Shown in pieces: positions 1 through 9,496 of a DNA stretch of 64,000 nt. The translations under genes were made by a program, and so were the position numbers. This stretch comes from Breviolum minutum Mf 1.05b.01 (Eukaryota > Sar > Dinophyceae > Suessiales > Symbiodiniaceae), in contig DF239662.1 in the NCBI GenBank assembly GCA_000507305.1, positions 62,001-126,000 of the forward strand, given 5' to 3'. Under the pieces are notes generated by a model. That model saw only the letters and a list, made by a program, of their open reading frames with translations. It was not told the DNA's origin and did not search any database. The number at the start of each line of letters is the position of its first letter. Positions within the stretch are counted from its first letter, which is position 1.

Positions 1-44
1 GCATCACCCTTCACAACGCTACCCCCAACTTCCCCTCCCCATTT

Positions 45-250
45 TTGGTGCTACCATGCCCCCTTGTCCTAAAAAACCGCAAAAACCGCGCCGCAAAAAA
101 AATCGAAGCCATGCCGATCTTGGCTTTGCAACAAGACAGTGACGAAGAAAGCTCCGATGGTTCGGAACAACGCCTGCAGGACGATAGAGCTGGGATGTCC
201 AAGGGGGCTACCGAAGCGATAACGGCGATGGCCCATCCATTTGTCATAAA
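45..250 (+). CDS. Probable exon, acidic/basic linker
   Basis: The frame is open from the window edge to about 402. It reads a basic stretch (NRKNRAAKK) followed by an acidic serine-rich stretch (DSDEESSDGSEQ), typical of a disordered or nuclear linker. Coding-like composition stops near 250, before a TIR element at 272. No splice site is clear and no family is recognised. The opposite strand is also open but less protein-like. Confidence 0.38.
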
Positions 251-271
251 ATTTTCATTTGAAAAAACATG

Positions 272-380
272 CCCTAGGGATCCTGGCTCACCGTGTCAGA
301 GGATGCTTGGATCACCTTCCTCAGCAATGTATTTAGGTTCGATGAAACCATTCTCAGAAGTTGAGCCTGGATCCCTAGGG
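272..380. mobile_element. T3 TIR element, 109 bp
   Basis: The ends CCCTAGGGATCC and GGATCCCTAGGG form an inverted repeat of about 19 bp with one mismatch. A right-end relative with a similar interior lies at 63660-63694. No coding capacity. Confidence 0.55.
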
Positions 381-403
381 AGTAGTACATATTTCATCCC
401 CTA

Positions 404-833
404 AATACCCAAGAAACAACCAAGGTTTTCTTTGATTCCTCCATTTTAGGTACTAGGGGATGATGGTCTGTTGATAACCCTAGCAATACAAAAAATCTGC
501 ATGTTGTTTTCAGAGTTGTCATCTCCACAAAGTTTGGTTAGGTTGCTTCAATCTTGAAGCCATGTAGCCGATGGTTTGATCTGTTCTACCATCAAAATTT
601 CCTTACCATTTAAGATATTTAAGGGACATATATGACATATGTAAAGAAAACAGAACTTCTAGCATTACAAAAGCTAAGTCTAAGGCCAAGGTAGTCTTCT
701 TCAAAACCTATATGGAGCTTTCAGGTGGAAACTCGCCAAAAAAAACGCCAGGAGCAAAGCCAAAAGAAGCAAGAAACTTGGCATCTTTTAAAAAATCATT
801 TGTCACTTCACTCTGGGGTAGGGAATGATGGTC
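404..833. other. Gap without supported gene
   Basis: AT-rich, intron-like sequence. I see no convincing exon or complete element. Confidence 0.3.
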
Positions 834-938
834 TACCCACCTGAAGTTTAACATAGCCCCTGAAAAGTTACCTTCCCAAAAGGAAAGTAATCTCCCAACC
901 ATCATTTTTCAGGGGCTATGTTAAACTTCGGGGGTGTA
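834..938. mobile_element. IE-C type TIR element
   Basis: Bounded by TA, with inverted ends built on CTGAAGTTTAACATAG and CTATGTTAAACTTC. This TIR variant recurs at 13033 and 37504. Confidence 0.55.
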
Positions 939-1291
939 TTACAAAAATGATGGACCGGACCTAATCCCGCAATTTGATGTTTTCGATTTCTGTGACTTTG
1001 ACCATTGGTTGAGTTTTTGGATGTCTTGACGCATTGAGGGGTTTGCGTGCTCCTTTCAGAAATTGATCATAGGGGTTGTACCCCACTGGACATTTGCGCT
1101 GGAACCCAGAATGCCTGCCAATCAGACGATATAAACAATGATCAAGAATTGCATATAGAGCAGAATAAGCTCCTCTCTTACATCCGATACATCCGAATGC
1201 AATTGTAAATTTTCACTAAGAACCCCCTGTGTTTTTTGTTTTTGCGTTCCTTACCAAAAAACGACACTTCTTCCCTAAAGCATCGTCTCAG

Positions 1292-1471
1292 GATGCTTAC
1301 CGGCAGAAGACCATCAACATGGAATTGGCCAAATTGACGGGCATCAAAGGTGTTCCCGTACCTCCGCGTCCTGCACCACCACAAAGTCCCGGGCGGACCA
1401 AAAAGGCTGGGCAAACGATCGGGGCAAACGTGGTTCCCGGTGATCAGCTCAATCAGAGGTTGTTGGGATAG
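1292..1471 (+). CDS. Exon, proline-rich peptide
   Basis: Begins after the acceptor CGTCTCAG and is open in phase 0 to a TAG. The peptide contains LAKLTGIKG, the proline run VPVPPRPAPPQSPG and QTIGANVVPGDQ. It may be a C-terminal exon. Alternatively it splices at TAG-GC, because the stop abuts GCAGG. No family recognised. Confidence 0.55.
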   Translation, partial: DAYRQKTINMELAKLTGIKGVPVPPRPAPPQSPGRTKKAGQTIGANVVPGDQLNQRLLG

Positions 1472-1515
1472 GCAGGATACATCCAACTGGGTGATTTTTT
1501 TTGAACATTTCTCCC

Positions 1516-1612
1516 TTGGCTAATGGTCATGGTTACTCAACCAACCCTCCCCCTAACGTCCTCCCCAGAAATAAGGCCTTCTGATCAGGGGGGTAGGTTG
1601 ACCAGCCATAAA
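1516..1612. mobile_element. IE-J element, diverged
   Basis: Starts near GGTTACTCAACCAACC and ends GGTAGGTTGACCAGCC. It shares the AATAAGGCCTT core with the copies at 4755, 48243 and 56462. Confidence 0.4.
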
Positions 1613-1722
1613 ATGGTGGCTAGCAAAAACCTTGTGGAAGTTCATGTCGTGAACATTTTGTAGATTTAATGAAATGTCTTAGTGAGATGTAGAATTTTAG
1701 TTTTTCTCCTCTGAAACTAACA

Positions 1723-1837
1723 TACCCTAAGCATCCAGATATGTCCTAAGAAAGGGATTAACCCTACAATCCTATTGTGGGGATGGGATTGGGACCATCA
1801 AACCTACTCTAGGGAAGGGTATGGATGCTTAGGGATA
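1723..1837. mobile_element. IE-I element
   Basis: TA-bounded TIR (TACCCTAAGCATCC / GGATGCTTAGGGATA) with a GGGGATGGGA core shared with the copy at 19369. Confidence 0.55.
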
Positions 1838-1913
1838 ATTAGCCCCCTGATCATCAATGGCTTTGAAGATGATCCTTTTGCTTCCTTTTTGGGGCAATAG
1901 GCCTATTTTCCAG

Positions 1914-2020
1914 GGGCAAAACGGCTGCTGCTACTTGAACGTTGAACCTTTCCGGACTCCGACCCAGGTCATCCCTAACGACTTTGTGACTGCCAAGCCG
2001 AGACTTGGTTCAGAACACCC
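1914..2020 (+). CDS. Probable exon
   Basis: Follows the acceptor TTTTCCAG and reads GQNGCCYLNVEPFRTP, then NDFVTAKPRLGS. The 3' boundary is uncertain; GACTTG-GTTCAG is a candidate donor, just before a T1 element at 2025. Adjacent cysteines suggest an extracellular or structural segment. Not recognised. Confidence 0.45.
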
Positions 2021-2024
2021 CTTA

Positions 2025-2111
2025 TCCATAGAATCCATGGGACGAACGGTATATTTGCCTACATGAATGGTTGATTTTTATGATAAATGTAGGTAAAGAT
2101 ACGATACATGG
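2025..2111. mobile_element. T1 element, diverged
   Basis: ATAGAATCCATGGGACG left end; right half ATGTAGGTAAAGATACGATACATGG. Confidence 0.45.
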
Positions 2112-2493
2112 AGCATTTGGGTTACCTTTAGGGAGGATTTATTTTCAACGATTTTGCCCCAAAAAACTGGGAAGATATCCAGGGGGTATGTAATATGAGA
2201 TCTTACATTTATTTGTTCCACCATTTTCTGGGAGATGTAAAGAATCTTCGGTTAAGATCTACTTTGAATCTACTTTCCTTGGATTCGTGTTGATTTCAGG
2301 GGATGTTTGATCCATTTTTGCCATGGGATCTTTTGTTTTTGGCCTAGATGCATACTTGTTGTTTTTTGCGGGGGAAATAATCTTTTCCAACCATCGAAGA
2401 AACACATCTAAGACGGTGTATAGAGGTGGAAATACCTACAATAGTCTGAGAAAAGCTCTTGAATGATACCTAAGCCAAAGTAGATTGTATACA

Positions 2494-2592
2494 TACCCTC
2501 CCTGAACCAAACAGCTCGGCCCTGAAAATCAATGGTTGGAAGATAGTTCATTTCCTTTTGGGGTGGCCTATTTTCCGGGGCATGTTCGTTTT
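2494..2592. mobile_element. IE-C relic
   Basis: Left TIR TACCCTCCCTGAACC and the family core ATCAATGGTTGGAAGAT are clear. The right end is eroded. Confidence 0.4.
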
Positions 2593-2979
2593 ATGATTTT
2601 CACATGCTTTTTTAGTCTTCACTCGGATCCTTGTGAGGAAAACATGTATCAAATTTGACAGTTCCAGTTCCAGCCCTGTTTCAACTGACAAAAGATGATG
2701 CTGTGGATGTAGAGGTTTTATGAGGTTTCTCTCCCACCATGCCACTTTAATGATCATTTCTATACCATTTGGTGTGTGATTCTTGTGTGTGCCTGGACAC
2801 CAGAAATAAATATAAATACATGTTCATTCTCTATGATTGATTATTTTTGTGGGAGGGGTGATACACCCAAATCACCTTCAGAACTATCTAATCTAGATGG
2901 TGGATTCGAGCATTTCATATGTTCACTTTCCCTTCTTGGGAAAATGATAGAAATCAATTTGCACTAGTATTTGTTCAAA

Positions 2980-3220
2980 GTGGGTGGTTGAACCACTTGC
3001 GTTTGTTTTTTTGGGGTGATCTTTTTATGGATTCTACCATGGTAAATCACCATTAAACCATCATTTGGATTCTTTTGGGGAATACATACATATGCGTATA
3101 TATATATATACCGTATATATTTATAGATATATATTTTTCCAATCACCAAACAAGGAAATCTAATTGGTTCCAAATCAATTTGACTCATATGTTTCATTTT
3201 GCGGTTGGTTCAACCACCAG
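2980..3220. mobile_element. Composite element ending in splice acceptor
   Basis: GTGGGTGGTTGAACCA at the left mirrors GGTTGGTTCAACCACCAG at the right (IE-B-like ends). An IE-K core and an AT microsatellite lie inside. The right end is immediately followed by a coding island. Confidence 0.45.
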
Positions 3221-3333
3221 ATGATTTTTCCTCATGATTTGCGAAACTCTGAAAGGAAATCGGCCTTGGAACGGACCTTGAACAGTACGCTGGGTCGCAC
3301 CATGACGATCTTNAACGACTTTTGTCGTGATAT
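3221..3333 (+). CDS. Probable exon, basic helix-like
   Basis: Directly follows CAACCACCAG. The reading ends RNSERKSALERTLNSTLG, a charged, probably helical segment. The unresolved base N at 3313 lies inside. The end is approximate, before an AT repeat. Confidence 0.42.
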
Positions 3334-3713
3334 GTTATATATATTTGAATTTATATCTATATATATATATATACATACTCACCATGGTTGTAGTGACGAT
3401 GCTAGTTACTGATAGTCCATTCATAAGAATCCCAGAATCCCTACTAACCAACCAGTATGACAGTATACGGACTGGTATTTTTTCAAACATTGTGAATTGC
3501 AATGGGATGATTTTTTGTTTCGCGGATCCAGCGACAATCTCTTTTGTGTGTTGTTTTGCAAAATAATGTTGCTGGAAAAAATCCTGCACCACCAGGAATG
3601 TATATACATCCTCCTTTCAATATGGGATAAGCCACCTGAACATTCTTCCATCAGTAGTAAGGCATCCCCAATTGACTGTTTGTTCATGGTGGGCTATTTG
3701 CATTCTTGAAAAG

Positions 3714-3785
3714 GCCACTTGCCACCACTCCAATACCTTCACAGCCAACATCGGCCAGGTTGTCCCTGAACGCCTTTCCAATGTT
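3714..3785 (+). CDS. Possible exon
   Basis: Acceptor TTGAAAAG-G; reads ATCHHSNTFTANIGQ then VVPERLSN. The reverse strand is open too, so strand is uncertain. Confidence 0.35.
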
Positions 3786-3902
3786 TTTTGAGGGAGTTTC
3801 TACTACGATGCTCCAGGAATTTAGGAACACTGAGTAGGAACTGGGGGTTGCAAACCACTTACCAAATGTGGTATGATTGGGTCGCACAAGCCATTTAGGT
3901 AA

Positions 3903-3964
3903 CCCTTGCTGCTCCAAAACGCATCTCCAGGTCGGTTTTGTATGATCAATGGACAAAACCCCTG
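3903..3964 (+). CDS. Candidate exon 5' of IE-F intron
   Basis: Open in phase 2 up to CCCCTG, where IE-F begins with GTTGTTTAGGG. Reads SPGRFCMINGQNP. Joined across 3965-4058 the frame continues for 54 more codons. Confidence 0.38.
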
Positions 3965-4106
3965 GTTGTTTAGGGTATATAGGAGATTTTGCGGATTATA
4001 CTACTCAGTAATATCGGACTACAATAGGCCATTATAAGGATCCCCATTCACCAACCAGTATTTCATGGAAAGTATCCGTGGCCCATTTTGTGGCCCGTGG
4101 CTCATA
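3950..4106. mobile_element. IE-F introner candidate (core 3965-4058)
   Basis: Family layout: an outer TIR related to TTGAGC-ATGAAAAA, then CCTG-GTTGTTTAGGG at the left and CCAACCAG-TATT at the right of the core. The core begins GT and ends AG, and its ends are inverted copies of each other. Other copies: 8815, 19238, 36184, 47535, 49786. Confidence 0.6.
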
Positions 4107-4257
4107 TGAACTCCCCAGGAACTATGGTTTGCTGATCCTCTTGACCATCAGTTGGAATTCACCTGAGCGTTGGCTGGAGGGACAAGCTGTTCCCTTGGCA
4201 GTGGCTGAACCTCGGTTCATTTGAGAGGGTTTTCCACCTTGAATATTGCCTTACAAG
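4059..4257 (+). CDS. Coding island between IE-F and IE-E
   Basis: One frame joins the 3903 island through the IE-F core and stays open to 4221 (ISWKVSVAHFVARGS). Another starts after CATCAG at 4151 and runs to the IE-E donor ACAAG-GTGGG at 4257, reading LSVGWRDKLFPWQWLN. Both look coding, so the true frame is unresolved. Confidence 0.42.
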
Positions 4258-4353
4258 GTGGGCCCCAAAACTAGATATATATATATATATAAATGGGGTG
4301 AGTTATAACCCCTAGAAATGGCCAAAAATAAATTTCATCCCTATAAATGGACT
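4251..4353. mobile_element. IE-E left part
   Basis: TTACAAG-GTGGGCCCC at the exon edge, then the GGGGTGAGTTATAACCCC core. The matching right end (GGGCCCACCTTGTAG) may be the one at 5384-5400, with later insertions between. Confidence 0.55.
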
Positions 4354-4464
4354 TACTGTTGATGGTTCAGAAATCCTGCACCACTTAACAGGTAGTTTTT
4401 GCTAATTATTTGCTAGTTAATTTTATACATTCCAGGTGGTGCAGGATTTCGACCATCAACAGTA
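4354..4464. mobile_element. IE-A element
   Basis: TACTGTTGATGG / CCATCAACAGTA ends with inner repeats AAATCCTGCACCAC / GTGGTGCAGGATTT. Confidence 0.65.
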
Positions 4465-4537
4465 TCACTGGAAAAAAAAACTACCACGTGTATTTCAGGA
4501 TTCAACAGATAATCAGTAGTATAGTAAGGAATCCTAT

Positions 4538-4592
4538 AGCTGATATCCATCAGTAACTATCAGAAACTCAATTATCAATATAGAACCACAAC
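4538..4592 (+). CDS. Paralogous exon fragment, copy 1
   Basis: Nearly identical to 7688-7743. After ATCAG, phase 2 reads TIRNSIINIEPQL. An IE-C element begins at its terminal TA. The other copy has an IE-B element at the same position. Confidence 0.45.
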
Positions 4593-4697
4593 TACACTCC
4601 CTGAAACTAACATAGAACCTGAAAATGGATGGTTGGAATACTAGTTTCCTTTTGGAATGGCCTATTTTCAGGTGCTATGTTAGTTTCAGGGAGTGTA
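4593..4697. mobile_element. IE-C element, near-perfect TIR
   Basis: TACACTCCCTGAAACTAAC at the left mirrors GTTAGTTTCAGGGAGTGTA at the right, about 23 bp without mismatch and with TA at both ends. Proposed splice rule: CCCT-GAAACT at the left and GTTAG-TTTC at the right. Confidence 0.7.
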
Positions 4698-4754
4698 TTT
4701 GTAACTATACTTGACTATCAGTTGATGATAGCCATATCCTCAACGAATCTTTAA

Positions 4755-4919
4755 ATGGCAAGTCAACCTACCCATTCCTAGCGTAATCCGCCCCAGAAAT
4801 AGCCGGCCTTATGATCAGGGCTTATGAAGACCCATAGGTTTCCCTTAACAAGGCCTAAAAATAAACCCGTTATTTCTCAAGGGGGGGCTTTACACAAGGG
4901 GGAGTGGTTGATTAGCCAT
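4755..4919. mobile_element. IE-J element
   Basis: GTCAACCTACCC left end, GGAGTGGTTGATTAGCC right end, core with CCAGAAATAGCCGGCC and AAGGCC. Confidence 0.5.
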
Positions 4920-4978
4920 ACTATATATCTATTTATATATTATATATATATATTTATATTTATATATATATACACATA
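4920..4978. repeat. AT-rich microsatellite
   Basis: TATA-type low-complexity run. Similar runs occur at 3095-3140, 5910-5940, 52140-52232 and 63920-63960. Confidence 0.8.
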
Positions 4979-5142
4979 ATGATTAAACCCTTTGCGGGAT
5001 TTTTCCGGGGGACTCCCTCCCGTTTCCAGTTTCCAGCTACGTTCATCAGTTCATCCTCGAGGCCTTCTTCGTGGGAACGCATTTATACACTGCCGTTCCA
5101 GCACCTCGGTATGAGCAAAGCAGAAATTTCCAGAAAATCCTG

Positions 5143-5268
5143 CTTGGATGTCCCAGGAAGTTAGGATCAATGGTTGTAAATGGATGATATATAACCTACT
5201 TATAAATGGGATATATGGGGCTTGTAACCCATTTACTGACCATTTACTAACTTCCTGGGACATCCAAG
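5143..5268. mobile_element. IE-H element
   Basis: CTTGGATGTCCCAGGAAGTTAG at the left (shown here as a 22-base TIR beginning CTTGGATGTCCC) mirrors ACTTCCTGGGACATCC at the right. A second copy is at 28021. Confidence 0.6.
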
Positions 5269-5816
5269 TGTGTTTTTTTGTGGATGCTACGTATGGAAAC
5301 AACCAGTTTACGAATATAAGTCTGCGTTTTTTTTTCGGGGTGAAATCACCAAACATTGTGAGGCCATTTATAAAAATCGGTTCAGGGCCCACCTTGTAGA
5401 ATTTGTCCATGCCGGACACTTAATCTATGGTAGCTTCTTCAACGTGACCTTTTGATTCCCCAAATGGAGGTCACCACGCTCGGAAAAGGTCACGGGTCAT
5501 GTATGTTTTTTTGGGGGTTTTATACACGCCAGGTGGTGCAGGATTTCTGAACCGTCAACAGTAGGTATAGTAGTTTGTCCTTCAAGTATATACCCCTGTG
5601 AAAACTAGAATATGGTTGTTAAGGTGATTCATCTCCTTCTAAAATGGTCCCTTTTCGGCGGACATTCGTTCATTTTCAGGGGTTGTAGATTTAATCTACA
5701 ATGAGGATTTTTTTACGGCAAATCTTCAACCCTCGAGGTGCTCTCAAGCTATTCTGGTCTCATGGTCAGTGAGACTGGTGTTGATTGGAAGACTTATTTT
5801 GTGTCATTTGGCGGCA

Positions 5817-5911
5817 GGGAAGTTAAAGGGTGGTAGGGAAGTTACGGGGTGGTAGGGAAGTTAAAGGGTGGCAGGGAAGTTAAAGGGTGGTAGGGAAGTT
5901 AAAGGGTGGTA
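5817..5911. repeat. 19-bp minisatellite, 5 copies
   Basis: Five head-to-tail copies of GGGAAGTTAAAGGGTGGTA with one or two changes each, running into a TA repeat. Confidence 0.9.
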
Positions 5912-6097
5912 TATATATATATACATATATACGTAGATATACAATCAACCTATTGGCAGTATATGCCGCTTATTTACCAGGAAAAAAAATTGCCTTCTAT
6001 AATCCCTACCAGCCACCTATCACGTTTGAACCAGAATAATCCCCCCAGAGAAGTTTCCACATGTTTTTGGGGGAGTGGTTTCAGACATGTTCCATAG

Positions 6098-6268
6098 TAC
6101 ATGGTGTCAACTTACATGACAGAAACATGGGTCTCCAATCATCTACCGTTAGTCTTCAGCAACAGTGACAGCAACAACTCAGAATCGACATTCTTAGCAT
6201 ACAACACGAACCCTAAGGAAGGCTGTTTGATTCTAACTCAGGCAATTCTTGAACCTTACAACTTTTAG
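6098..6268 (+). CDS. Exon, Asn/Ser-rich peptide
   Basis: Follows CCATAG, phase 0, open 56 codons to TAG. Contains TETWVSNHLPLVF, SNSDSNNSESTF and AYNTNPKEGCL. It could be a terminal exon, or the TTTTAG end could be a splice edge. Not recognised. Confidence 0.6.
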   Translation, partial: YMVSTYMTETWVSNHLPLVFSNSDSNNSESTFLAYNTNPKEGCLILTQAILEPYNF

Positions 6269-6308
6269 GGGTTTACGGCTTACACATTTTACATCATATT
6301 TCAATAGC

Positions 6309-6448
6309 TGTTTCTGGTTCCCTTAATGGGTGGTAGGTGATATCTATAATCACCCAATAGGCAATATATCAGTGGTATATAAGTGGTATATACTGCTAAT
6401 TGGGGGATTATATGGTACCTACCACCTATTGAGGGAACCAGGAAACTC
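6309..6448. mobile_element. T2 element
   Basis: TTTCTGGTTCCCTTAATGG left end mirrors GAGGGAACCAGGAAA at the right. The interior is itself a long AT-rich palindrome. Copies at 28812 and 57042. Confidence 0.7.
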
Positions 6449-6520
6449 CATTGAATATTCACTTTACTACTCAAACATCGGAAGCACACTTTGAGTTCAA
6501 ACTTTGTTCTTTCATTGTAG

Positions 6521-6592
6521 TTGAGTGTTTGATTAGGCTCTTGGTCGGAGTGAGGAGCGGCGCTGTTTTGGGGAACCATAGAACACCGTAAC
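6521..6592 (+). CDS. Probable exon
   Basis: Acceptor TTCATTGTAG. Reads ECLIRLLVGVRSGAVLG, hydrophobic with arginines. End uncertain. Confidence 0.42.
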
Positions 6593-6859
6593 CATTCCCC
6601 AAGCATGTAACCTAAAGCGATGTGTGTTCAGTGCACAAAGGTGATTCTTTCCATTAAAAGAAACAAACATCACCCATATTTGCAAAGAGGATAAACTCGA
6701 CTATCCTCACAACAATTAAACATGGTGTCGAACAAAAAGATGGTTGGAAGACAAGCCTGTCCATGTAAATTTTTGAGGGGTAAACTCGCTGTTAAACTTC
6801 GTAGGGAGTCATATCTTTCAACTGATTTTTGATACCACCATTTGATAGATCTTATATAG

Positions 6860-6919
6860 TTTGCCAAAAACAACGAAAATGTGAAGGCCGCAGGTCTTTC
6901 GGGTCTCAAAATTGACTCC
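6860..6919 (+). CDS. Probable exon
   Basis: Acceptor TTATATAG. Reads FAKNNENVKAAGLSG then LKIDS. A stop follows at once, or a GA donor at TCCT-GAGATT. Confidence 0.45.
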
Positions 6920-7016
6920 TGAGATTTGATGCGGCCAGCTGCCCCGCATGCGGGCACTGGACATCAATCAATGTGAGGCAAAGTTTTCCTAAGGGGTTTT
7001 GTAAGGGTACTTGCAG

Positions 7017-7110
7017 ATGACACTCTTAACAACCTGAAATTCATTGCATTTTTTGCCATTCCTGAATATAAATGTCACATACACTGGCTGGTGTCTTCAA
7101 TATATCCCCA
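7017..7110 (+). CDS. Exon
   Basis: Acceptor GTACTTGCAG and donor CCCCA-GTAATTG. Reads DTLNNLKFIAFFAIPEYK then CHIHWLVSSIYP. Both splice sites are conventional. Confidence 0.55.
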
Positions 7111-7147
7111 GTAATTGAAAAGCATTACCTATACCAAGACTTGTTGA

Positions 7148-7237
7148 CCCATAGGATCCATGTATGGTATATTTACCTACATTTAGCATACAAATCAAAC
7201 AAATGTAGGTAAATATACCATACATGGATCCTATGGG
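7148..7237. mobile_element. T1 element, perfect 37-bp TIR
   Basis: Left arm CCCATAGGATCCATG continues through TATTTACCTACATTT and is repeated exactly inverted at the right, leaving a 16-base loop. The right end has no AG, so T1 probably sits in introns rather than forming them. Confidence 0.85.
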
Positions 7238-7286
7238 GGAGACAATGTCATAGTTGGACACCCCCACTACGGCCCTTTCACCTCAG

Positions 7287-7372
7287 TAGGGGGTGTTTTT
7301 AAATATGCAGCAGTAGCTGCAGCAGTACCTTTCCGAAGCAAAGAAAAATCTGACCCAATTCCCATTCCAATA
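7287..7372 (+). CDS. Probable exon, Ala-rich
   Basis: Acceptor TTTCACCTCAG. Reads GGVFKYAAVAAAVPFRS then KEKSDPIPIPIG, running into the next T1 element. Confidence 0.45.
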
Positions 7373-7496
7373 GGATCCATAGGACTGGTACGTATAGTTA
7401 CCTACATTTTGGTATGATTTTTAAGGTTAAGGTAGGTAAACATACCAGTCCCATGGTAGGCAAATATACCATACATGATTCCATGGATCCTATGGG
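7367..7496. mobile_element. T1 element, compound
   Basis: CCAATAGGATCCATAGG left; two successive right-type ends (CCAGTCCCATGG and GATTCCATGGATCCTATGGG), suggesting a T1 inserted in or beside another. Confidence 0.55.
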
Positions 7497-7687
7497 ATTG
7501 CTTCCAACTCCGAGGTCCTACCGCTTGGCCTATTTCACCAGCGTCCCGGGGGTGATTTTTATGCCTCTCGGACCTGCCGAAGATTCCCACCACGATCTCG
7601 GGAGTTAGCGGCACGACGTAGTAGGAGTTGTTTAGAACGGACCGAGGCTTAAATAAGAGACCTCTGGGTGGTGGTAGGGAGTGCCAT

Positions 7688-7743
7688 ATAGCTGATATCC
7701 ATCAGTAACTATCAGTAACTCAACTATCAATGTAGAACCACAA
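7688..7743 (+). CDS. Paralogous exon fragment, copy 2
   Basis: Same segment as 4538-4592, reading TISNSTINVEPQL. IE-B begins in its terminal CTAG. Confidence 0.45.
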
Positions 7744-7852
7744 CTAGGTGGTGGTTTCAAATATTTTTTGTTTTGACCCCGAAACTTGCGGAAGATGTTC
7801 ACCCATTTTGACGAGCATATTTTTCAAAGGGGTTGGTTCAACCACCAACTAG
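7744..7852. mobile_element. IE-B introner candidate
   Basis: Family rule: CTAG-GTGGTGGTTTCAA at the left and CCACCAACTAG at the right, giving GT...AG. Confidence 0.6.
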
Positions 7853-8019
7853 ATGACGAACTAAACCCCTGAGAGAGTCCAAGACGAAAAAAGTAAGAAC
7901 GGCGAAAATCTTTGAGATGATGAGTTCGATTAGTTTGGTATTTGGACTTCCTGGGTCCGATTTTTTTTTTGCATTTTTTGATTCACAAACTTTTTTTGTA
8001 CATAAATAGTTTGGATATG

Positions 8020-8132
8020 ATGCTGTTGATGGAAGAAATCCCAGACAACCACCTGGGATGTATAAAACCCTGTAAATGATAGGATAAACTATTTAACAGC
8101 TGGTTAGCCGGATTTCAGAACCATCAACAGTA
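8020..8132. mobile_element. IE-A element
   Basis: CTGTTGATGGAAGAAATCCC left; GGATTTCAGAACCATCAACAG right. Confidence 0.65.
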
Positions 8133-8190
8133 GTTCACCTTTCACCTGAAAACAGTGTTTTTTTTTGAAACAAGAAAAACATCTGGAAAG

Positions 8191-8330
8191 GTTTTTTGGC
8201 CCTGGAGATCGTGCCGCCTTTGGTTTGTCAGATGGTGGCAATGAGGAGCGCTGGTGGTCGAAGAAGTGGGTGGTGTCTTTACCATGGGAATCTAAGGGCA
8301 CCCTGCCCAATGCCATCCCCATCCCCCAGA
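8191..8330 (+). CDS. Probable exon
   Basis: Reads DRAAFGLSDGGNEERWW then SKKWVVSLPWESKG and ends near an IE-J relic (AAGGCCTTATTAG). The reverse strand is also open, so strand confidence is moderate. Confidence 0.4.
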
Positions 8331-8512
8331 AAAGCAAGGCCTTATTAGCGGATTATTAAGGGACAATGATGGTTAATAACCCCTCAAGACGGCCTTATTT
8401 TTTTGGGGAGGTTGGCACTTAGATTCCCACTACTTTATGCTTGATGAATTGAGAGGCAACCGATTGGGCACATCCAATGCTGGAGAATCTGATATATTTT
8501 TGTTCCTTTCAG

Positions 8513-8554
8513 GCAATGAAAATTATTTTTGAGAACTTAAGGGGCATAAAAAAG
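8513..8554 (+). CDS. Microexon, 14 codons
   Basis: A clean TTCCTTTCAG acceptor and AAAAAG-GTAATC donor enclose exactly 14 codons in phase 0: AMKIIFENLRGIKK. Confidence 0.5.
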
Positions 8555-8600
8555 GTAATCTGTTCAAACATGTGTGAGAGACAACACATGTTTAATTCAG

Positions 8601-8808
8601 AAATCACGGTATTTTCTCAAGAGGCCCTACAGTGGATGGCTGAAATCCCACAGTACCTGGATGCAAAACATAGAATTAAATGAAAGTACCTATCAGATGG
8701 TACAGGATTTACCCATCAACAGTCTCCAAAGGATGCACTCTTTCTCTACATTGACTTGTGACATGTCATCTGATGGAGTCACCACCGTCGGACCCACCGG
8801 ATCTGTTT
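8601..8808 (+). CDS. Open frame through a decayed IE-A
   Basis: After TTTAATTCAG the frame starts KSRYFLKRPYSGW and remains open through a diverged IE-A (8628-8724) to THSFSTLTCDMSSDG-like sequence (HSFSTLTCDMSSDG) and TAG. Either the element is now translated, or only the part after CATCAACAG at 8724 is an exon. Confidence 0.4.
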
Positions 8809-8814
8809 AGTATC

Positions 8815-8966
8815 CAATTGAGCAATGAAAAAAATGGGTTGTTTAGGGTATGTAGGGGATGATACTACCAAGTTGTATAGGGATTCAAAATAAACCATTA
8901 TAAGGATCCCTTTTAAACAACTAGTATTTCCTGGAAAGTTCAAGGATTTTTTTTTTCGTGGCTCAA
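8815..8966. mobile_element. IE-F introner candidate (core 8838-8924)
   Basis: Outer ends AATTGAGCAATGAAAAA and CGTGGCTCAATT. Core GTTGTTTAGGG...AACAACTAG. Joining the flanks gives LFSIQLSNEKNG then ISWKVQGFFF in one frame. Confidence 0.6.
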
Positions 8967-9149
8967 TTCTTTCTAGACCTGTTTCACCCTCAAATTTACT
9001 GTATTTCTTTTTTTCACCGACCTTCACCCAACAGACATCCAGTACGAGCTTTCTGAGACGACAACTTCTTGTTTCGAGAAATCTGCCTTAGTAATGTTTG
9101 ATCCAACAAAAATTAAACCTTGTATCTTCTCATGACATCTCAGTTGCAG

Positions 9150-9275
9150 GGTGTGCTTTCTGGGAATTTTGTCGGCAGCAGGACATCAGTTTGACACAGT
9201 TGACCTTGGGTTCTTATCGTTACTTCCGCGCCATGGACGGTTTTGTCGCTCTGAACTTGACCAAGGCAACTGTCT
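9150..9275 (+). CDS. Coding island, two open frames
   Basis: After CAGTTGCAG two frames are open: one with LTQLTLGSYRYFRAMDG, the other with LSAAGHQFDTVDLGF. Either could be real. Confidence 0.38.
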
Positions 9276-9457
9276 TAGGGGGGTGGATTTTTTTTTTGGA
9301 GGAGAGCTGGTGCTTAGGTTTTTTTTTTCAATCATGGGTTCATGATAAAGTTGGAGTTGGTTTGTATCTTAGGTGATTTTTGTGGGTCCTTGCTACTATC
9401 ACTAGGTAAAGCACTGTTTAAAGTGATGTTGAGCTGTTTGGCCCTTTCTTACCACAG

Positions 9458-9496
9458 GATTTTCATGAGAAAAAGCCATTTTCGATAAGTGGCTAA
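9458..9496 (+). CDS. Possible short exon
   Basis: Acceptor TTCTTACCACAG, then DFHEKKPFSISG and a stop or GA donor. Confidence 0.35.
   Translation, partial: DFHEKKPFSISG

Noticed and set aside
3095..3372. TATA-rich runs as promoters
   Set aside because: Such AT microsatellites recur throughout introns without a transcription start context.
4070..4106. CCGTGGCCCATTTTGTGGC resembling the dinoflagellate spliced leader
   Set aside because: The match is partial and belongs to the right end of IE-F, other copies of which resemble the leader even less (e.g. CCGTGGCTCA at 47677). No retroposed-mRNA features are nearby.
6670..6957. A 95-codon - strand frame
   Set aside because: It overlaps a + strand exon with a proper acceptor (6860) and an IE-C-like relic.
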